Positions 43,612 through 52,943 of a DNA stretch of 64,000 nucleotides are shown piece by piece. The notes beneath the pieces are model-generated. The model made no database searches. It saw only the letters and a list, made by a program, of their open reading frames with translations, and was not told where the DNA came from. This DNA is from Bacteroidota bacterium (GTDB taxonomy: Bacteria > Bacteroidota > Bacteroidia > Chitinophagales > Chitinophagaceae). Made by a program: the position numbers and the translations under genes. The stretch spans positions 62,001-126,000 of the forward strand of contig JAPLEJ010000040.1 of the NCBI GenBank assembly GCA_026391435.1. The letters are read 5' to 3'. Each line of letters opens with the position of its first letter. Within the stretch, counting starts at the first letter, position 1.

Positions 43612-44748
43612 TTATTGGAATAGTTTTCCTAGGGTTTCTTGTAAAGCTTGTCCTCTTAATTCTGTAGCTATAATTTTTCCAGTAGGGTCCAATAAAACAT
43701 TAAATGGAATGCCTTCTATTTGATAGGTATTGACCACTACACTTTCCCATTTCTTTAAATCGCTTATGTGTAACCAGTTAAGTTTATCTGCTTTAATTGC
43801 TTCCATCCAATTGGCTTTATTATCATCTAATGAAACACCTAAAACAGTAAAATTTTTATTTTTGAATTTTTCATAAGCTATTACTACATTCGGATTTTCA
43901 GCTCTGCAGGGTCCGCACCAACTCGCCCAAAAATCGACTAATACATATTTGCCTTTAAAACTACTTAAGGTTTGGATTTTACCTGTCACATCCTGTAAAG
44001 CAATCTCGGGTGCCATCTGACCAATAGAAAGGGGGCTGGCTTTGGTGTTGGCTTGTACCTGTGTATTTAATAAATTTGCAAATGCAACTAAGGGTTCCGC
44101 TTTAGTACGTTCTGCAACAACTTTAGCCAATGCCAATACTTTAGCAGATTCCATTGATCTTAAACTTAAACCTAATGTATAGTATAACAAAGCAGGACTG
44201 GTCGCTTTAGTTAAGTTCATCTCTACATAATCATTTAAATCCTTGATCTTATCTACTTTTTGCTTTTGTAACCAAAAAATGGTACTGTCTTTGCCTTTTT
44301 GTTTTTGTAATAAATCTAAATTGTATAAAGTAGAAAATAGGGAAGAGTCTTTTTGACGGTATTTTTGTAAAAATTCAAATAAATTTAAACTACTTGCTGA
44401 ACCCTTTACAGCATAGCTGCGGTAATTATTGGCATCTGCATTGATTTGAATATGATCACCATCATTAATGAAAATAATTTCCATTTCTTGATTTGTAGAT
44501 AAACGATAGAGCCCTTCTTGTTTTGCAATAAATTGAAATTGGTATCGACCTTCTTTGCTAATGGTAATAGAATCCAAGGTAATTATAGGTTTGCCCCCAT
44601 AAGGCACTTCCTGTAAAAGCAATTTTTGATTTTCTGCATGTTCAATGGTACCAGATACCATAAAATTGCTGCCATTTTTATTTGATTTACAGCCAGTACT
44701 AAGTAGTGTTATTCCTACTATTATCGTCAACATTGATTTTGAAAGCAT
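43612..44748 (-). CDS. TlpA-like thioredoxin lipoprotein with DUF4369 domain
   Basis: A 378-residue lipoprotein: lipobox LLSTGC (Cys20), an N-terminal DUF4369-like beta domain (about 30-130), a helical linker, and a C-terminal AhpC/TSA thioredoxin domain with WASWCGPCRAENP (CGPC about residues 277-280) and the cis-Pro loop EGIPFNVLL. It reduces disulfides in periplasmic proteins, in the manner of ResA or TlpA. It follows gatB after 32 bases on the same strand. Confidence 0.88.
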   Translation of the reverse strand: MLSKSMLTIIVGITLLSTGCKSNKNGSNFMVSGTIEHAENQKLLLQEVPYGGKPIITLDSITISKEGRYQFQFIAKQEGLYRLSTNQEMEIIFINDGDHIQINADANNYRSYAVKGSASSLNLFEFLQKYRQKDSSLFSTLYNLDLLQKQKGKDSTIFWLQKQKVDKIKDLNDYVEMNLTKATSPALLYYTLGLSLRSMESAKVLALAKVVAERTKAEPLVAFANLLNTQVQANTKASPLSIGQMAPEIALQDVTGKIQTLSSFKGKYVLVDFWASWCGPCRAENPNVVIAYEKFKNKNFTVLGVSLDDNKANWMEAIKADKLNWLHISDLKKWESVVVNTYQIEGIPFNVLLDPTGKIIATELRGQALQETLGKLFQ

Positions 44749-44780
44749 ACCCTAATTTTTAATTTATATAAATATAACGC

Positions 44781-46229
44781 TTATGATTGATTCAATTTTT
44801 TTTCTAGTATTTGTATGGCAGCTTTCGGATCTGCCTTCCCTTGACTTAATTTTTTAACTTCTCCAGCAAAAAGTCCAATGAGTCCTTTTTTCCCTTTTTT
44901 ATATTCGTTCACCTTGTCAGGGTGGTTCATTAATACCTGGTTGACCCATTCTTCGATTTCGTCATTAGACAAGGTTTGTAGTAAATTACTTTTTATTGCA
45001 AACTCGGTAGGGGATTGCGCTTCTTGCATGATTGCTTTAAAAACCTTTCCGCTGGCTACAGAAAAATTCAATTGATGGCTATCGACCAATTCTAATAATT
45101 CAACTAAATAAGGTATCAAAGGAGTAAGCTGCTCGTAATTGGTTTCTGTTTCATTTAAGTATTCTCTGATAGGACCCATTATCCAGTTGGCAGCCGCTTT
45201 ATAATGATTAGTGTGTTTTGTCCAAATGGTATAAAAGTCGGCTTCTTCCTTGTGCTCACATAATTGATCAATATCGTAATCAGATAATGCATAGGTTTCC
45301 TTCCATGATTTTTTTAATGCATTTGGCAAAACGGGCATCGCAGATTGAATATCATTTATGTATTTGTCAGTTAATTGGAAAGGTGCTAAATCGGGATCAG
45401 GGAAATAACGATAATCATTGGCATCCTCTTTATCTCTGATCGAAAAAGTGGTATCACTATTGGCATCAAAACTTCTTGTTTGTTGTAAAATAGCGGCACC
45501 TGATTCAGTGATTTGTATTAATCTATCAATTTCAAATTCAATTGCCTTTTTTATATTTCGAATTGAATTTAAATTTTTAACTTCTACTCTAGTGCCTAAT
45601 TTAGTTTCTCCTTTTAATCGAATAGAAATGTTAGCATCGCATCTTAAACTCCCTTCCTCCATATTCCCATCGCATACACCAATCCAACGTACCAAACGGC
45701 GCACTTCTGTTACAAATAAAAAGGCGTCTTCGGCCGAATGAATACAAGGCTCGGTCACCATTTCTACTAAGGGTGTCCCCGCTCTGTTTAAATCAATATA
45801 AGTATCTGTATCGGATAAGTCATGAATACTTTTGCCAGCATCTTCTTCTAAATGAATACGGTTAAGTTGAATGATCTTATCACCTTCCTTACTCTTAATA
45901 GGGATGGCGCCTCCTACACATATTGGTGTGGTGTGTTGTGTTATTTGATACCCTTTTGGTAAGTCGGGGTAAAAATAATTTTTACGAGCAAAATAGTTAT
46001 TGTTTTCAATTCGAGATCCACAAGCCAAACCTAATTTTATCGCGTATTCAATGGCTTTCGAATTGGTTTTAGGTAGGGTGCCCGGGTGTCCCATCGTGAT
46101 GGCACTGATATGGGTATTAGGAGCTGCACCAAAAGAAGCAGCATCCCCACAAAACAATTTGCTTTGCGTAGCTAATTGAGCATGAATCTCTAACCCAATG
46201 ACAGCCTCATATTTTTCTGCAATTCCCAT
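44781..46229 (-). CDS. gatB: Aspartyl/glutamyl-tRNA amidotransferase subunit B
   Basis: Subunit of the GatCAB complex that converts misacylated Glu-tRNA-Gln (and Asp-tRNA-Asn) into the correct amides. The 482-residue protein begins MGIAEKYEAVIGLEIHAQL, has FCGDAASFGAAPN, YFYPDLPKGYQITQ, RAGTPLVEMVTEP and the YqeY tail domain (KKGLIGLFAGEVKK). The ATG at 46229 is preferred because the longer frame begins inside the -7 box. It lacks an adjacent gatA or gatC. Confidence 0.95.
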   Translation of the reverse strand: MGIAEKYEAVIGLEIHAQLATQSKLFCGDAASFGAAPNTHISAITMGHPGTLPKTNSKAIEYAIKLGLACGSRIENNNYFARKNYFYPDLPKGYQITQHTTPICVGGAIPIKSKEGDKIIQLNRIHLEEDAGKSIHDLSDTDTYIDLNRAGTPLVEMVTEPCIHSAEDAFLFVTEVRRLVRWIGVCDGNMEEGSLRCDANISIRLKGETKLGTRVEVKNLNSIRNIKKAIEFEIDRLIQITESGAAILQQTRSFDANSDTTFSIRDKEDANDYRYFPDPDLAPFQLTDKYINDIQSAMPVLPNALKKSWKETYALSDYDIDQLCEHKEEADFYTIWTKHTNHYKAAANWIMGPIREYLNETETNYEQLTPLIPYLVELLELVDSHQLNFSVASGKVFKAIMQEAQSPTEFAIKSNLLQTLSNDEIEEWVNQVLMNHPDKVNEYKKGKKGLIGLFAGEVKKLSQGKADPKAAIQILEKKLNQS

Positions 46230-46233
46230 GCAG

Positions 46234-46241
46234 CAAAAGTA
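46234..46241 (-). promoter_or_regulatory. Bacteroidota -7 box for gatB, only 4 bases from the ATG
   Basis: The minus strand reads TACTTTTG-CTGC-ATG. The consensus TAnnTTTG box ends 4 bases from the start codon, so transcription would begin at or next to the ATG, giving a leaderless mRNA. No TTG -33 is clear. Confidence 0.5.
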
Positions 46242-46279
46242 CAATTATTTAAGGCTTAATTTTATATTAAATGAGCTAA

Positions 46280-46315
46280 AAAAAGACCGTTCAATTGCAT
46301 CTGAACGGTCTTTTT
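46280..46315 (-). terminator. Intrinsic terminator after the plug/PDZ gene
   Basis: A 14-bp stem AAAAAGACCGTTCA (46280-46293) with TGAACGGTCTTTTT (46302-46315), 8-base loop, T-tracts on both strands. It lies 27 bases beyond the stop of the minus-strand gene. Confidence 0.85.
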
Positions 46316-46341
46316 CTAGACTTCTATAAGAATGAATTCAA

Positions 46342-47646
46342 TTACAAGTCAGCTGTTTTTATTTTTTTTGGCATTCTTACTTCTATAGTACTATTCTTAC
46401 CATTTCTTGTAATATTAAATTTGAAAACGGTGCCTTCAGTGGCCAATTTAAAAATTGGCTTTACGCCATCCACATCTTTCACTTTTTTATCATTTATTTG
46501 AGTAATAATATCGTTCTCCTTTAGGCCTGCTTTCGCAGCTGGGGAATTTTCATTAACAGATGAAATTTTAACACCTTCACTATCTTCAATATCTTCAATA
46601 CTGATGCCTAATTTTGGTTTTTCATTCATTGGAAAAAGTCTATTGAATTCTTGTATTTGCGGTAATTCAAAACCAAATCTCTGTGTTCCTCTTCCTCTAT
46701 CCGATGGTGCATTAGGTCTTGCATCTTCTAGTGTAAATGGCCCATTATTGGGTACACTGAAATTAAAAACTTTAGGGGTATTCGTATTTTTATTTTTTGC
46801 CAATTCTACTGTCAGGTTGGAACGAACACCATTTTTTAGAATGGTCACTTGAACTTTATCAGAAGGCTTAAATTTTCCAATGGTTTCATACAAATCAGCA
46901 GGACCTGTTATTTTTTGATCATTCACATTGGTGATAATATCACCTTTATGCAAACCTGCTTTTTCTGCCGGGCTGCCTTCGCTCACTTCATTTATTTGAG
47001 CACCTCCCTCGGTCGGTTCAGTGATAACACCTAAAAACGCATTATTAGTTTTAGGCATTTCAATGGCGGCATCATCCTCATCTTCATCAGCTTCGTCGTT
47101 TTCAATAATGATATTGCCATTCCCTTTTATTTTTTTGTCGCTTTCTGTTTTATAAGGTTTTCCCATTCTTTTTAAAATAATACCTCGGTCACCTTTCCCA
47201 TTTATTCTTGGATCATTTTCGTCTACCACTTCTCCATTGATCGTAATTTTATCACCGTCTATTACAACATTCACATTTTCCTCTTCTCCTTTTTTATTTT
47301 TTTCATCACGCACTGTAACAGTAACTTCTTTCTTATTTTGATTTTCCTTTTTGTCTTTACTTGTCGCGTTCTTTTTTGTCGTAACCACCACAACGCCATT
47401 CTCTCCTTTTTTACCATATATTTTGGTGGCAGATTCTCCTTTTAGTACATCTATACTTTCAATATCATTGGGAGAGATGCCATCTATATCTTTAGACTCT
47501 TTTCCATCGATGATATATAAAGGATTTATTTTATACCCCTGTACAATTTTTAAGGAAGGTGGTCTCACCTCCACTATTTTTTTTTGTGCTAAACAAAATG
47601 TAGTGAGCATACATAAAATAAATAGGCCAGTTAATTGCTTTATCAT
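46342..47646 (-). CDS. Exported protein with TonB-plug-like segment and two PDZ domains
   Basis: A 434-residue exported protein (signal peptide [20 protein letters not shown]). Residues 40-91 read like the plug of SusC/TonB receptors: [47 protein letters not shown] charged Lys/Glu linker follows (92-195), then PDZ1 (about 200-290: FLGVITEP...[17 protein letters not shown]) and PDZ2 (about 345-425: LGISIEDI...[17 protein letters not shown]). There is no protease domain and no beta-barrel. It may be a scaffold of the envelope; the function is unknown. It stands between gatB and alaS with its own terminator. Confidence 0.7.
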   Translation of the reverse strand: MIKQLTGLFILCMLTTFCLAQKKIVEVRPPSLKIVQGYKINPLYIIDGKESKDIDGISPNDIESIDVLKGESATKIYGKKGENGVVVVTTKKNATSKDKKENQNKKEVTVTVRDEKNKKGEEENVNVVIDGDKITINGEVVDENDPRINGKGDRGIILKRMGKPYKTESDKKIKGNGNIIIENDEADEDEDDAAIEMPKTNNAFLGVITEPTEGGAQINEVSEGSPAEKAGLHKGDIITNVNDQKITGPADLYETIGKFKPSDKVQVTILKNGVRSNLTVELAKNKNTNTPKVFNFSVPNNGPFTLEDARPNAPSDRGRGTQRFGFELPQIQEFNRLFPMNEKPKLGISIEDIEDSEGVKISSVNENSPAAKAGLKENDIITQINDKKVKDVDGVKPIFKLATEGTVFKFNITRNGKNSTIEVRMPKKIKTADL

Positions 47647-47760
47647 AAAGGTGTTTTTAAATTTTTCAATGATAGCCCAAATGTAGGCAAATTATTTAAC
47701 TACGAAACAATTCGGAATTGTTAAATTTTAGATAATACCAAAGGTGGGGTATTTATATAA

Positions 47761-47790
47761 AAAGCCTTATCGATGAATTGATAAGGCTTT
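47761..47790 (-). terminator. Intrinsic terminator after alaS
   Basis: An 11-bp stem AAAGCCTTATC (47761-47771) with GATAAGGCTTT (47780-47790) and an 8-base loop; on the minus strand it is followed by TTTATAT. It lies 19 bases past the alaS stop. Confidence 0.75.
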
Positions 47791-47808
47791 GTTAATGAAT
47801 AAGTTAGA

Positions 47809-50505
47809 TTAATTTAGTAATGCTTTGACTACCTCAATTACTTTGTTCAGTTGGGAAATATCCTGTCCTCCCGCACTTGCAATGTTTTTTTGTCCGCCGC
47901 CCCCACCTTTAATTAAGGGTGCTATTTTTTCTTTAATGATAAGAGGTGCTTGCCAATTTTTTTCCTTTACTAAATCATCACTAATGGCTAATACAACATT
48001 TGCTTTACCTTCATTTGCAGCAGTTAATACGACTAGGGATGATGAATGTATTGCAATTAATTGTTGCGCCAATTTTTTCAAATTTTCAGGGCTACTTAAA
48101 GATAATTGTACTCCTAAAAATTGAATATCTTGAATCGTATTAAATTGAGTACTGTATTTTTCAAATAGTTCATTGACCAATAAAGCTTCCTGACTTTCTA
48201 ATTTTTTTGTAAGTTCTTTCTGACTTGACAGTAATGACAAAATGGTGTCATTTAAAATATCAGTCGAAGAATTTTCATTCCACTCTGGTGCAATAAAACC
48301 TATATTTAATTTAACAGCTATGCCTGCACAAGTTTCTGTTAGTTGCACAATTTGTTTATGTAATTTTTCCTTTACTTCAGTGAGGTAGATAGATGCCGCG
48401 TCTCCTACAACAGCTTCTATTCTTCTCACACCAGCTGCCACCGAAGCTTCGGCTTTTAATTTAAAATTACCAATCTCTCCAGTATGTCCCACATGGGTTC
48501 CGCCACAAAGCTCAATGGAATAATTAGGGTCCATGATCACAACGCGCACTTTATCGCCATATTTTTCTCCAAACAGTGCCATAGCGCCCAACGCGATAGC
48601 ATCGTCCTTGCTCATTTCATTAATGACAACAGGAATATTTTCTTTTACTTTTTCATTTACGATACTTTCAACTTTTACTATTTCATCTTCGGTCATTTTT
48701 GCAAAATGTGAAAAATCAAAACGCAATTGTTCGCTATTCACCAAGCTCCCTTTCTGTGCCACATGCTTTCCTAATACTTGGCGTAAGGCAGCATGCAACA
48801 AATGGGTAGCAGAATGATGCAGGGTGGTATCATGTCTATGCTTAATATTTATACGCGCTTTTATCTTTTTACCAATTTGTGTAGGTAATGTGTCGGTAAA
48901 ATGAATAAATAAATTATTTTCCTTTTTTGTATCCGTCACTTCAATGACAGATCCATCTTCAAAAGTGAATTGGCCCGTATCGCCCACCTGACCACCACTT
49001 TCAGCATAAAATGGCGTATCGGAAAGTACCCATTGGTATGCCTCTTTGCCTTTTGCTTTTACGTGACGGTATTTTATTACTTGGGCATCAACTTCATTTT
49101 GGGTGTATCCTAAAAATGAAGTCTCTTTATCAGGATTCACTTGAATCCAATCACCTGTATCCACAGCAGTAGCGGCGCGGCTTCTATTTTTTTGCTGTTT
49201 CATTTCATTGTCAAACCCTACTTCATCAACGGACAATTCATTTTCACTTGCGATCAATCTAGTTAAATCAACTGGGAATCCAAAAGTATCAAATAACTCA
49301 AATACCAACTTTCCGTCAATCACTTGATTTTTTTGATGCGTGTGAATGATGTCATCCATCCGCTTTAATCCTTTTTCAAGTGTTCTTAAAAATCCTTCTT
49401 CTTCTTCCTTTACTACCTTGGTTACAAAATCCAATTGTGCAGTTAATTCTGGGAAAACATGTTCGAATTGTTTTGCCAATAAAGGCATCAATTGATGTAA
49501 TAAAGGATGCTTATAATCTAAGTAGGAATAATAATAGCGTACCGCTCTTCTTAAGATGCGTCGAATCACGTAACCTGCGCCTGTATTGGCTGGCAACTGA
49601 CCATCCGCAATGGTAAAAGCGATTGCTCTGATGTGATCGGCAAGCACTCTAAAGGCGATGGCTTGTTTACTTCCACTAAAATCATATTCCTTTCCAGTGA
49701 TATGAGCTACTGCTTCAATAGTGCCAGTAAACACATCCGTATCGTAATTACTTTTTTTATTTTGAATCACGCGTACTAAACGTTCAAAACCCATACCTGT
49801 ATCTACATGTTTATTGGGCAGGGCTTCAAGGCTTCCATCTTTTTTTCGGTTATACTGAATAAATACATTGTTCCAAATTTCAATCACTTGAGGATGATCC
49901 TTATTCACTAAATCACGACCTGGAATTTTTGCAATTTCTTCATCAGACCGCATATCGACATGTATTTCACTACACGGACCACATGGACCTGTGTCACCCA
50001 TTTCCCAAAAATTATCTTTTTTATTTCCGTAAATAATTTTATCCTCAGCTACCCATTTTTTCCATTGGGCTAAAGCTTCACTTGAGGGAGGTAAGTTCTC
50101 AGAAGCGTCTCCTTCAAAAACAGTTACATATAATTTAGCAGGATCAATTCCATATACCTTAGTTAGTAATTCCCAACTCCACTCAATGGCTTCCATTTTA
50201 AAATAATCTCCAAAACTCCAATTGCCTAACATTTCAAACATCGTATGATGGTAGGTATCTACACCCACTTCTTCTAAGTCATTGTGTTTTCCACTTACGC
50301 GTAAACATTTTTGGGTATCGGCAATACGACTATGGCTAGGTGTTTGGTTGCCTAAAAAATAATCTTTGAACTGGTTCATTCCAGCATTAGTGAATAATAA
50401 TGTAGGGTCATTTTTTACTACAATAGGGGCCGAGGGAACAATCGCGTGCCCTTTAGATGCAAAAAAATCTAAAAATTGTTGTCTTATTTCGGGACTCTTC
50501 ATCAT
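47809..50505 (-). CDS. alaS: Alanyl-tRNA synthetase
   Basis: Class II synthetase of 898 residues (starting MMKSPEIR; the second Met is possible). Motifs: the N-terminal catalytic core (FTNAGMNQFKDYFLG, DTYHHTMFEMLGNWSFGDYFK, GDTGPCGPCSEIHVD), and the editing domain (HHSATHLLHAALRQVLG with the zinc His pair, and CGGTHVGHTGEIG), followed by the C-terminal DHHA1-like domain ending GGGGGQKNIASAGG. It is normal length and appears intact. Confidence 0.97.
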   Translation of the reverse strand: MMKSPEIRQQFLDFFASKGHAIVPSAPIVVKNDPTLLFTNAGMNQFKDYFLGNQTPSHSRIADTQKCLRVSGKHNDLEEVGVDTYHHTMFEMLGNWSFGDYFKMEAIEWSWELLTKVYGIDPAKLYVTVFEGDASENLPPSSEALAQWKKWVAEDKIIYGNKKDNFWEMGDTGPCGPCSEIHVDMRSDEEIAKIPGRDLVNKDHPQVIEIWNNVFIQYNRKKDGSLEALPNKHVDTGMGFERLVRVIQNKKSNYDTDVFTGTIEAVAHITGKEYDFSGSKQAIAFRVLADHIRAIAFTIADGQLPANTGAGYVIRRILRRAVRYYYSYLDYKHPLLHQLMPLLAKQFEHVFPELTAQLDFVTKVVKEEEEGFLRTLEKGLKRMDDIIHTHQKNQVIDGKLVFELFDTFGFPVDLTRLIASENELSVDEVGFDNEMKQQKNRSRAATAVDTGDWIQVNPDKETSFLGYTQNEVDAQVIKYRHVKAKGKEAYQWVLSDTPFYAESGGQVGDTGQFTFEDGSVIEVTDTKKENNLFIHFTDTLPTQIGKKIKARINIKHRHDTTLHHSATHLLHAALRQVLGKHVAQKGSLVNSEQLRFDFSHFAKMTEDEIVKVESIVNEKVKENIPVVINEMSKDDAIALGAMALFGEKYGDKVRVVIMDPNYSIELCGGTHVGHTGEIGNFKLKAEASVAAGVRRIEAVVGDAASIYLTEVKEKLHKQIVQLTETCAGIAVKLNIGFIAPEWNENSSTDILNDTILSLLSSQKELTKKLESQEALLVNELFEKYSTQFNTIQDIQFLGVQLSLSSPENLKKLAQQLIAIHSSSLVVLTAANEGKANVVLAISDDLVKEKNWQAPLIIKEKIAPLIKGGGGGQKNIASAGGQDISQLNKVIEVVKALLN

Positions 50506-50541
50506 GTATCTGAATTTTAAGCAGTGTTCATCTTAAAAAGC

Positions 50542-50549
50542 TATATTTG
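50542..50549 (+). promoter_or_regulatory. -7 box for the M23 peptidase gene
   Basis: TATATTTG matches TAnnTTTG on the plus strand, 81 bases before the ATG at 50631. It lies within the leader of the divergent alaS gene. Confidence 0.35.
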
Positions 50550-50570
50550 TGTTGCTTTTTTTAATGACCT

Positions 50571-50578
50571 CAAAGGTA
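50571..50578 (-). promoter_or_regulatory. -7 box for alaS
   Basis: The minus strand reads TACCTTTG, matching TAnnTTTG, 65 bases before the alaS start. It faces the plus-strand box at 50542, so the two transcripts would overlap at their 5' ends by a few bases. Confidence 0.4.
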
Positions 50579-50630
50579 AGGAATTGGGGCTTTTTTATGG
50601 CCTTCCTTGCCAAATAATCGGTTAATTCAA

Positions 50631-51602
50631 ATGAAGAAAATTAAATATCACTTTAATACCCATACACTTAGGTTTGATAAAGTGGAAGTGCCCTTAAAAG
50701 TAAGGCTACTTCAGCTTTTTGGATTTGTGGCTGCCTCCATTGTGACGGGGGTAGCGATTGTGGCTGTCTTATTTCAATACATTGATTCTCCAAAGGAAAA
50801 ATTACTCCGTCAGCAAAATGAAAGCTATAAGGCGAATTATAGTGTCATTCAAGATCGAGTTAAGCAGTTGGAGTTGCAAATGACCGAGTTGGAAAATAGG
50901 GACAATGAAGTATATCGTTCCATATTTGAATCTAGTCCGATACCAGATAGCGCTCGTTTAAAAGACATGGAAACATTGAAGGAAGTGCGCATGATTCAAA
51001 ACTTATCAAGTTCCGCTTTGTTGTCGAATATGATTGGGCAATTAAATAATTTGAGTGTTCGATCCTCTTTTCAAGATAAGTCCTTTATCGAAGTGGGTGC
51101 GATGGTGAAAAACAAAGAAAAGTTGTTAAGAGCGATTCCTGCGATTCAGCCAGTGAGTAATAAAAATTTGAATCGAATTGCGTCAGGTTATGGCTATCGA
51201 ATTGATCCTCTTTATAAAGATTATCGTTTACATGCAGGGTTGGATTTTACTGCAGCGTCAGGTACACCAATTTATGCAACGGCAGATGGGGTGGTACAAA
51301 TTGCTGGTTTTAATACGGATGGATATGGTAATAAAGTAGTGATTAATCATGGCTATGGTTATCAAACATTATATGGGCATATGTTTCGTGTCAAAGCTAA
51401 AGTAGGACAATCTGTAAAAAGAGGAGAAGTGATTGGATATATAGGAAATACAGGCAAGAGCACTGGACCACATTGTCATTATGAGGTAATCAAAAGAGGC
51501 ATTAAAGTGGATCCTGTTTATTATTTTTATAATGATTTAACACCAGCTCAGTTTGATAGAATCTTAAAAGCTGCAGCAGCTAATAAACAAAGTTTAGATT
51601 AA
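50631..51602 (+). CDS. M23 family metallopeptidase (membrane-anchored)
   Basis: A 323-residue protein: cytosolic start, one transmembrane helix (about 27-48), a coiled coil (about 60-110) and a C-terminal M23 lysostaphin-like domain (about 185-300). Zinc ligands: H and D in HAGLDF, and HxH in GPHCHYE; the sequence GYGNKVVINHGYGYQTLYGHM is typical. It cuts peptide cross-links in peptidoglycan during growth or division. The start at 50631 (MKKIKYHF) is preferred to a TTG 24 bases upstream. Confidence 0.88.
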   Translation: MKKIKYHFNTHTLRFDKVEVPLKVRLLQLFGFVAASIVTGVAIVAVLFQYIDSPKEKLLRQQNESYKANYSVIQDRVKQLELQMTELENRDNEVYRSIFESSPIPDSARLKDMETLKEVRMIQNLSSSALLSNMIGQLNNLSVRSSFQDKSFIEVGAMVKNKEKLLRAIPAIQPVSNKNLNRIASGYGYRIDPLYKDYRLHAGLDFTAASGTPIYATADGVVQIAGFNTDGYGNKVVINHGYGYQTLYGHMFRVKAKVGQSVKRGEVIGYIGNTGKSTGPHCHYEVIKRGIKVDPVYYFYNDLTPAQFDRILKAAAANKQSLD

Positions 51603-51621
51603 CCTTCAAAATGAGCAAAGA

Positions 51622-51852
51622 ATGGACCCGCAAGTGCTTGCTTTTTTAAATAGAATTACCTACAGTATTGGTATGTCTTTATTATGGATGGTATCCAATA
51701 CAACCATTGGCATTATGTGGGGTTATGCCTTTATGCAAGATCATTGGCGTTGGAGCAATACTTTATTTTATATTTATCTCCTTTCTAGCTTGGGCGGATT
51801 ATTATATGGCTTATATCAACTTTGGAAAACACCTATCCAATTTGACCACTAG
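51622..51852 (+). CDS. Small membrane protein of unknown function
   Basis: A 76-residue protein with two predicted helices (about 12-33 and 45-66). I recognise no family. It begins 19 bases after the M23 stop and probably shares its transcript. It converges on the NTF2-like gene, the stops overlapping by 4 bases (51849-51852). Frame choice is supported by length and by hydrophobic pattern, not by homology. Confidence 0.5.
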   Translation: MDPQVLAFLNRITYSIGMSLLWMVSNTTIGIMWGYAFMQDHWRWSNTLFYIYLLSSLGGLLYGLYQLWKTPIQFDH

Positions 51853-52271
51853 CTACTGTGATCGGAGATAATTTTCCACTTACCATTTATTTTTTTAAAC
51901 ACAAGTGTAAAGTGTCCACTTGCATCCCCCACGGTTCTTTTTAAGAAAAATTTTCCAATCACAAAATAATGATCCGTATTCAATGGTTTCATACTGATCT
52001 CGGAAAAACTAAGTTGCCCCATATGCGCTTTGTCAGGGTAATTTTTTTTATAATTTTTTAAAGTCGCATTATAACCATAAGTGGGTCCATTTTGTCCCAT
52101 AAACAACAAACTATCATTTTCCCAATAGCCTACCATGAAGTCTTCAATATTGCCTTGATTCCATGCGCTTTGTTGGTGATCCAAAACGGCTTTTATGAAT
52201 GAGGTTTCTTTGTTTTGGCTAAAGCCCATTTGACAAATAACAAAAGCGAGGAGGGTGAGGTATTTTTTCAT
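51849..52271 (-). CDS. Exported NTF2-like (SnoaL/DUF4440) protein
   Basis: A 140-residue protein with a signal peptide (MKKYLTLLAFVICQMGFS). The NTF2-like cone fold is evident in HQQSAWNQGNIEDFMVGYWENDSLLFMG and in ASGHFTLVFKKINGKWKIISDHSS. Such proteins bind or isomerise small molecules; none can be named. The arrangement is monocistronic. Confidence 0.78.
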   Translation of the reverse strand: MKKYLTLLAFVICQMGFSQNKETSFIKAVLDHQQSAWNQGNIEDFMVGYWENDSLLFMGQNGPTYGYNATLKNYKKNYPDKAHMGQLSFSEISMKPLNTDHYFVIGKFFLKRTVGDASGHFTLVFKKINGKWKIISDHSS

Positions 52272-52338
52272 AAGATAATTTTAAAATGTATTATGGAAGT
52301 TAAGTAAAATAATTAAAAATTAATCATAATTTGTAGCT

Positions 52339-52941
52339 GTGACGTATAAAAAACATTTAAAAAAGGATCCCAAATTGCAGGAATTATTAAAATCGGAATC
52401 CTATACCTTATCCAAAAGAAAGAATACGGCTATTCGATTGATAACAAGTATTGTAAGTCAACAATTAAGCACCAAAGTGGCAAAAATTATTTTTGATCGC
52501 TTTTTAAATATTTATCAAGGGAAGGAGCCAAGTTGTCAAAAGGTATTAGATACACCTGATGAAGTATTAAGGGCCATTGGATTAAGTCATTCCAAAGTAG
52601 GATATGTGAAAAATGTAGCAGAATTTTTTATAGCCCATCAAATTACGGATAAGCAATTGTATCAAATGGATCCTGAATCGGTCATCGAATTATTAACTCA
52701 AATCAAAGGAGTGGGAAAGTGGACAGTGGAAATGTTATTAATGTTTAGCTTAGGACATGAAGATGTTTTCGCAGTTGATGACTTAGGTATTCAACAAGCA
52801 ATGATCAAATTATATAAAATAAAGTATACTACTAAAAAAGAATTGCAAATTAAAATGTTGGCAAAGGCAAAAAATTGGTCGCCTTTTAAAACATATGCCT
52901 GCTTGCATTTATGGCAATGGAAGGACAGTGTTGCTGTATAA
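52339..52941 (+). CDS. DNA-3-methyladenine glycosylase (HhH-GPD superfamily, AlkA-like)
   Basis: A 200-residue base-excision glycosylase. Helix-hairpin-helix TQIKGVGKWTVEMLLMF is followed by the catalytic Asp in FAVDDLGIQQAM. It removes alkylated purines. It lacks the N-terminal domain of E. coli AlkA, as do many short bacterial homologues. The start is GTG at 52339, directly after a -7-like region. It converges on ppc, 2 bases away. Confidence 0.85.
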   Translation: MTYKKHLKKDPKLQELLKSESYTLSKRKNTAIRLITSIVSQQLSTKVAKIIFDRFLNIYQGKEPSCQKVLDTPDEVLRAIGLSHSKVGYVKNVAEFFIAHQITDKQLYQMDPESVIELLTQIKGVGKWTVEMLLMFSLGHEDVFAVDDLGIQQAMIKLYKIKYTTKKELQIKMLAKAKNWSPFKTYACLHLWQWKDSVAV

Positions 52942-52943
52942 GA

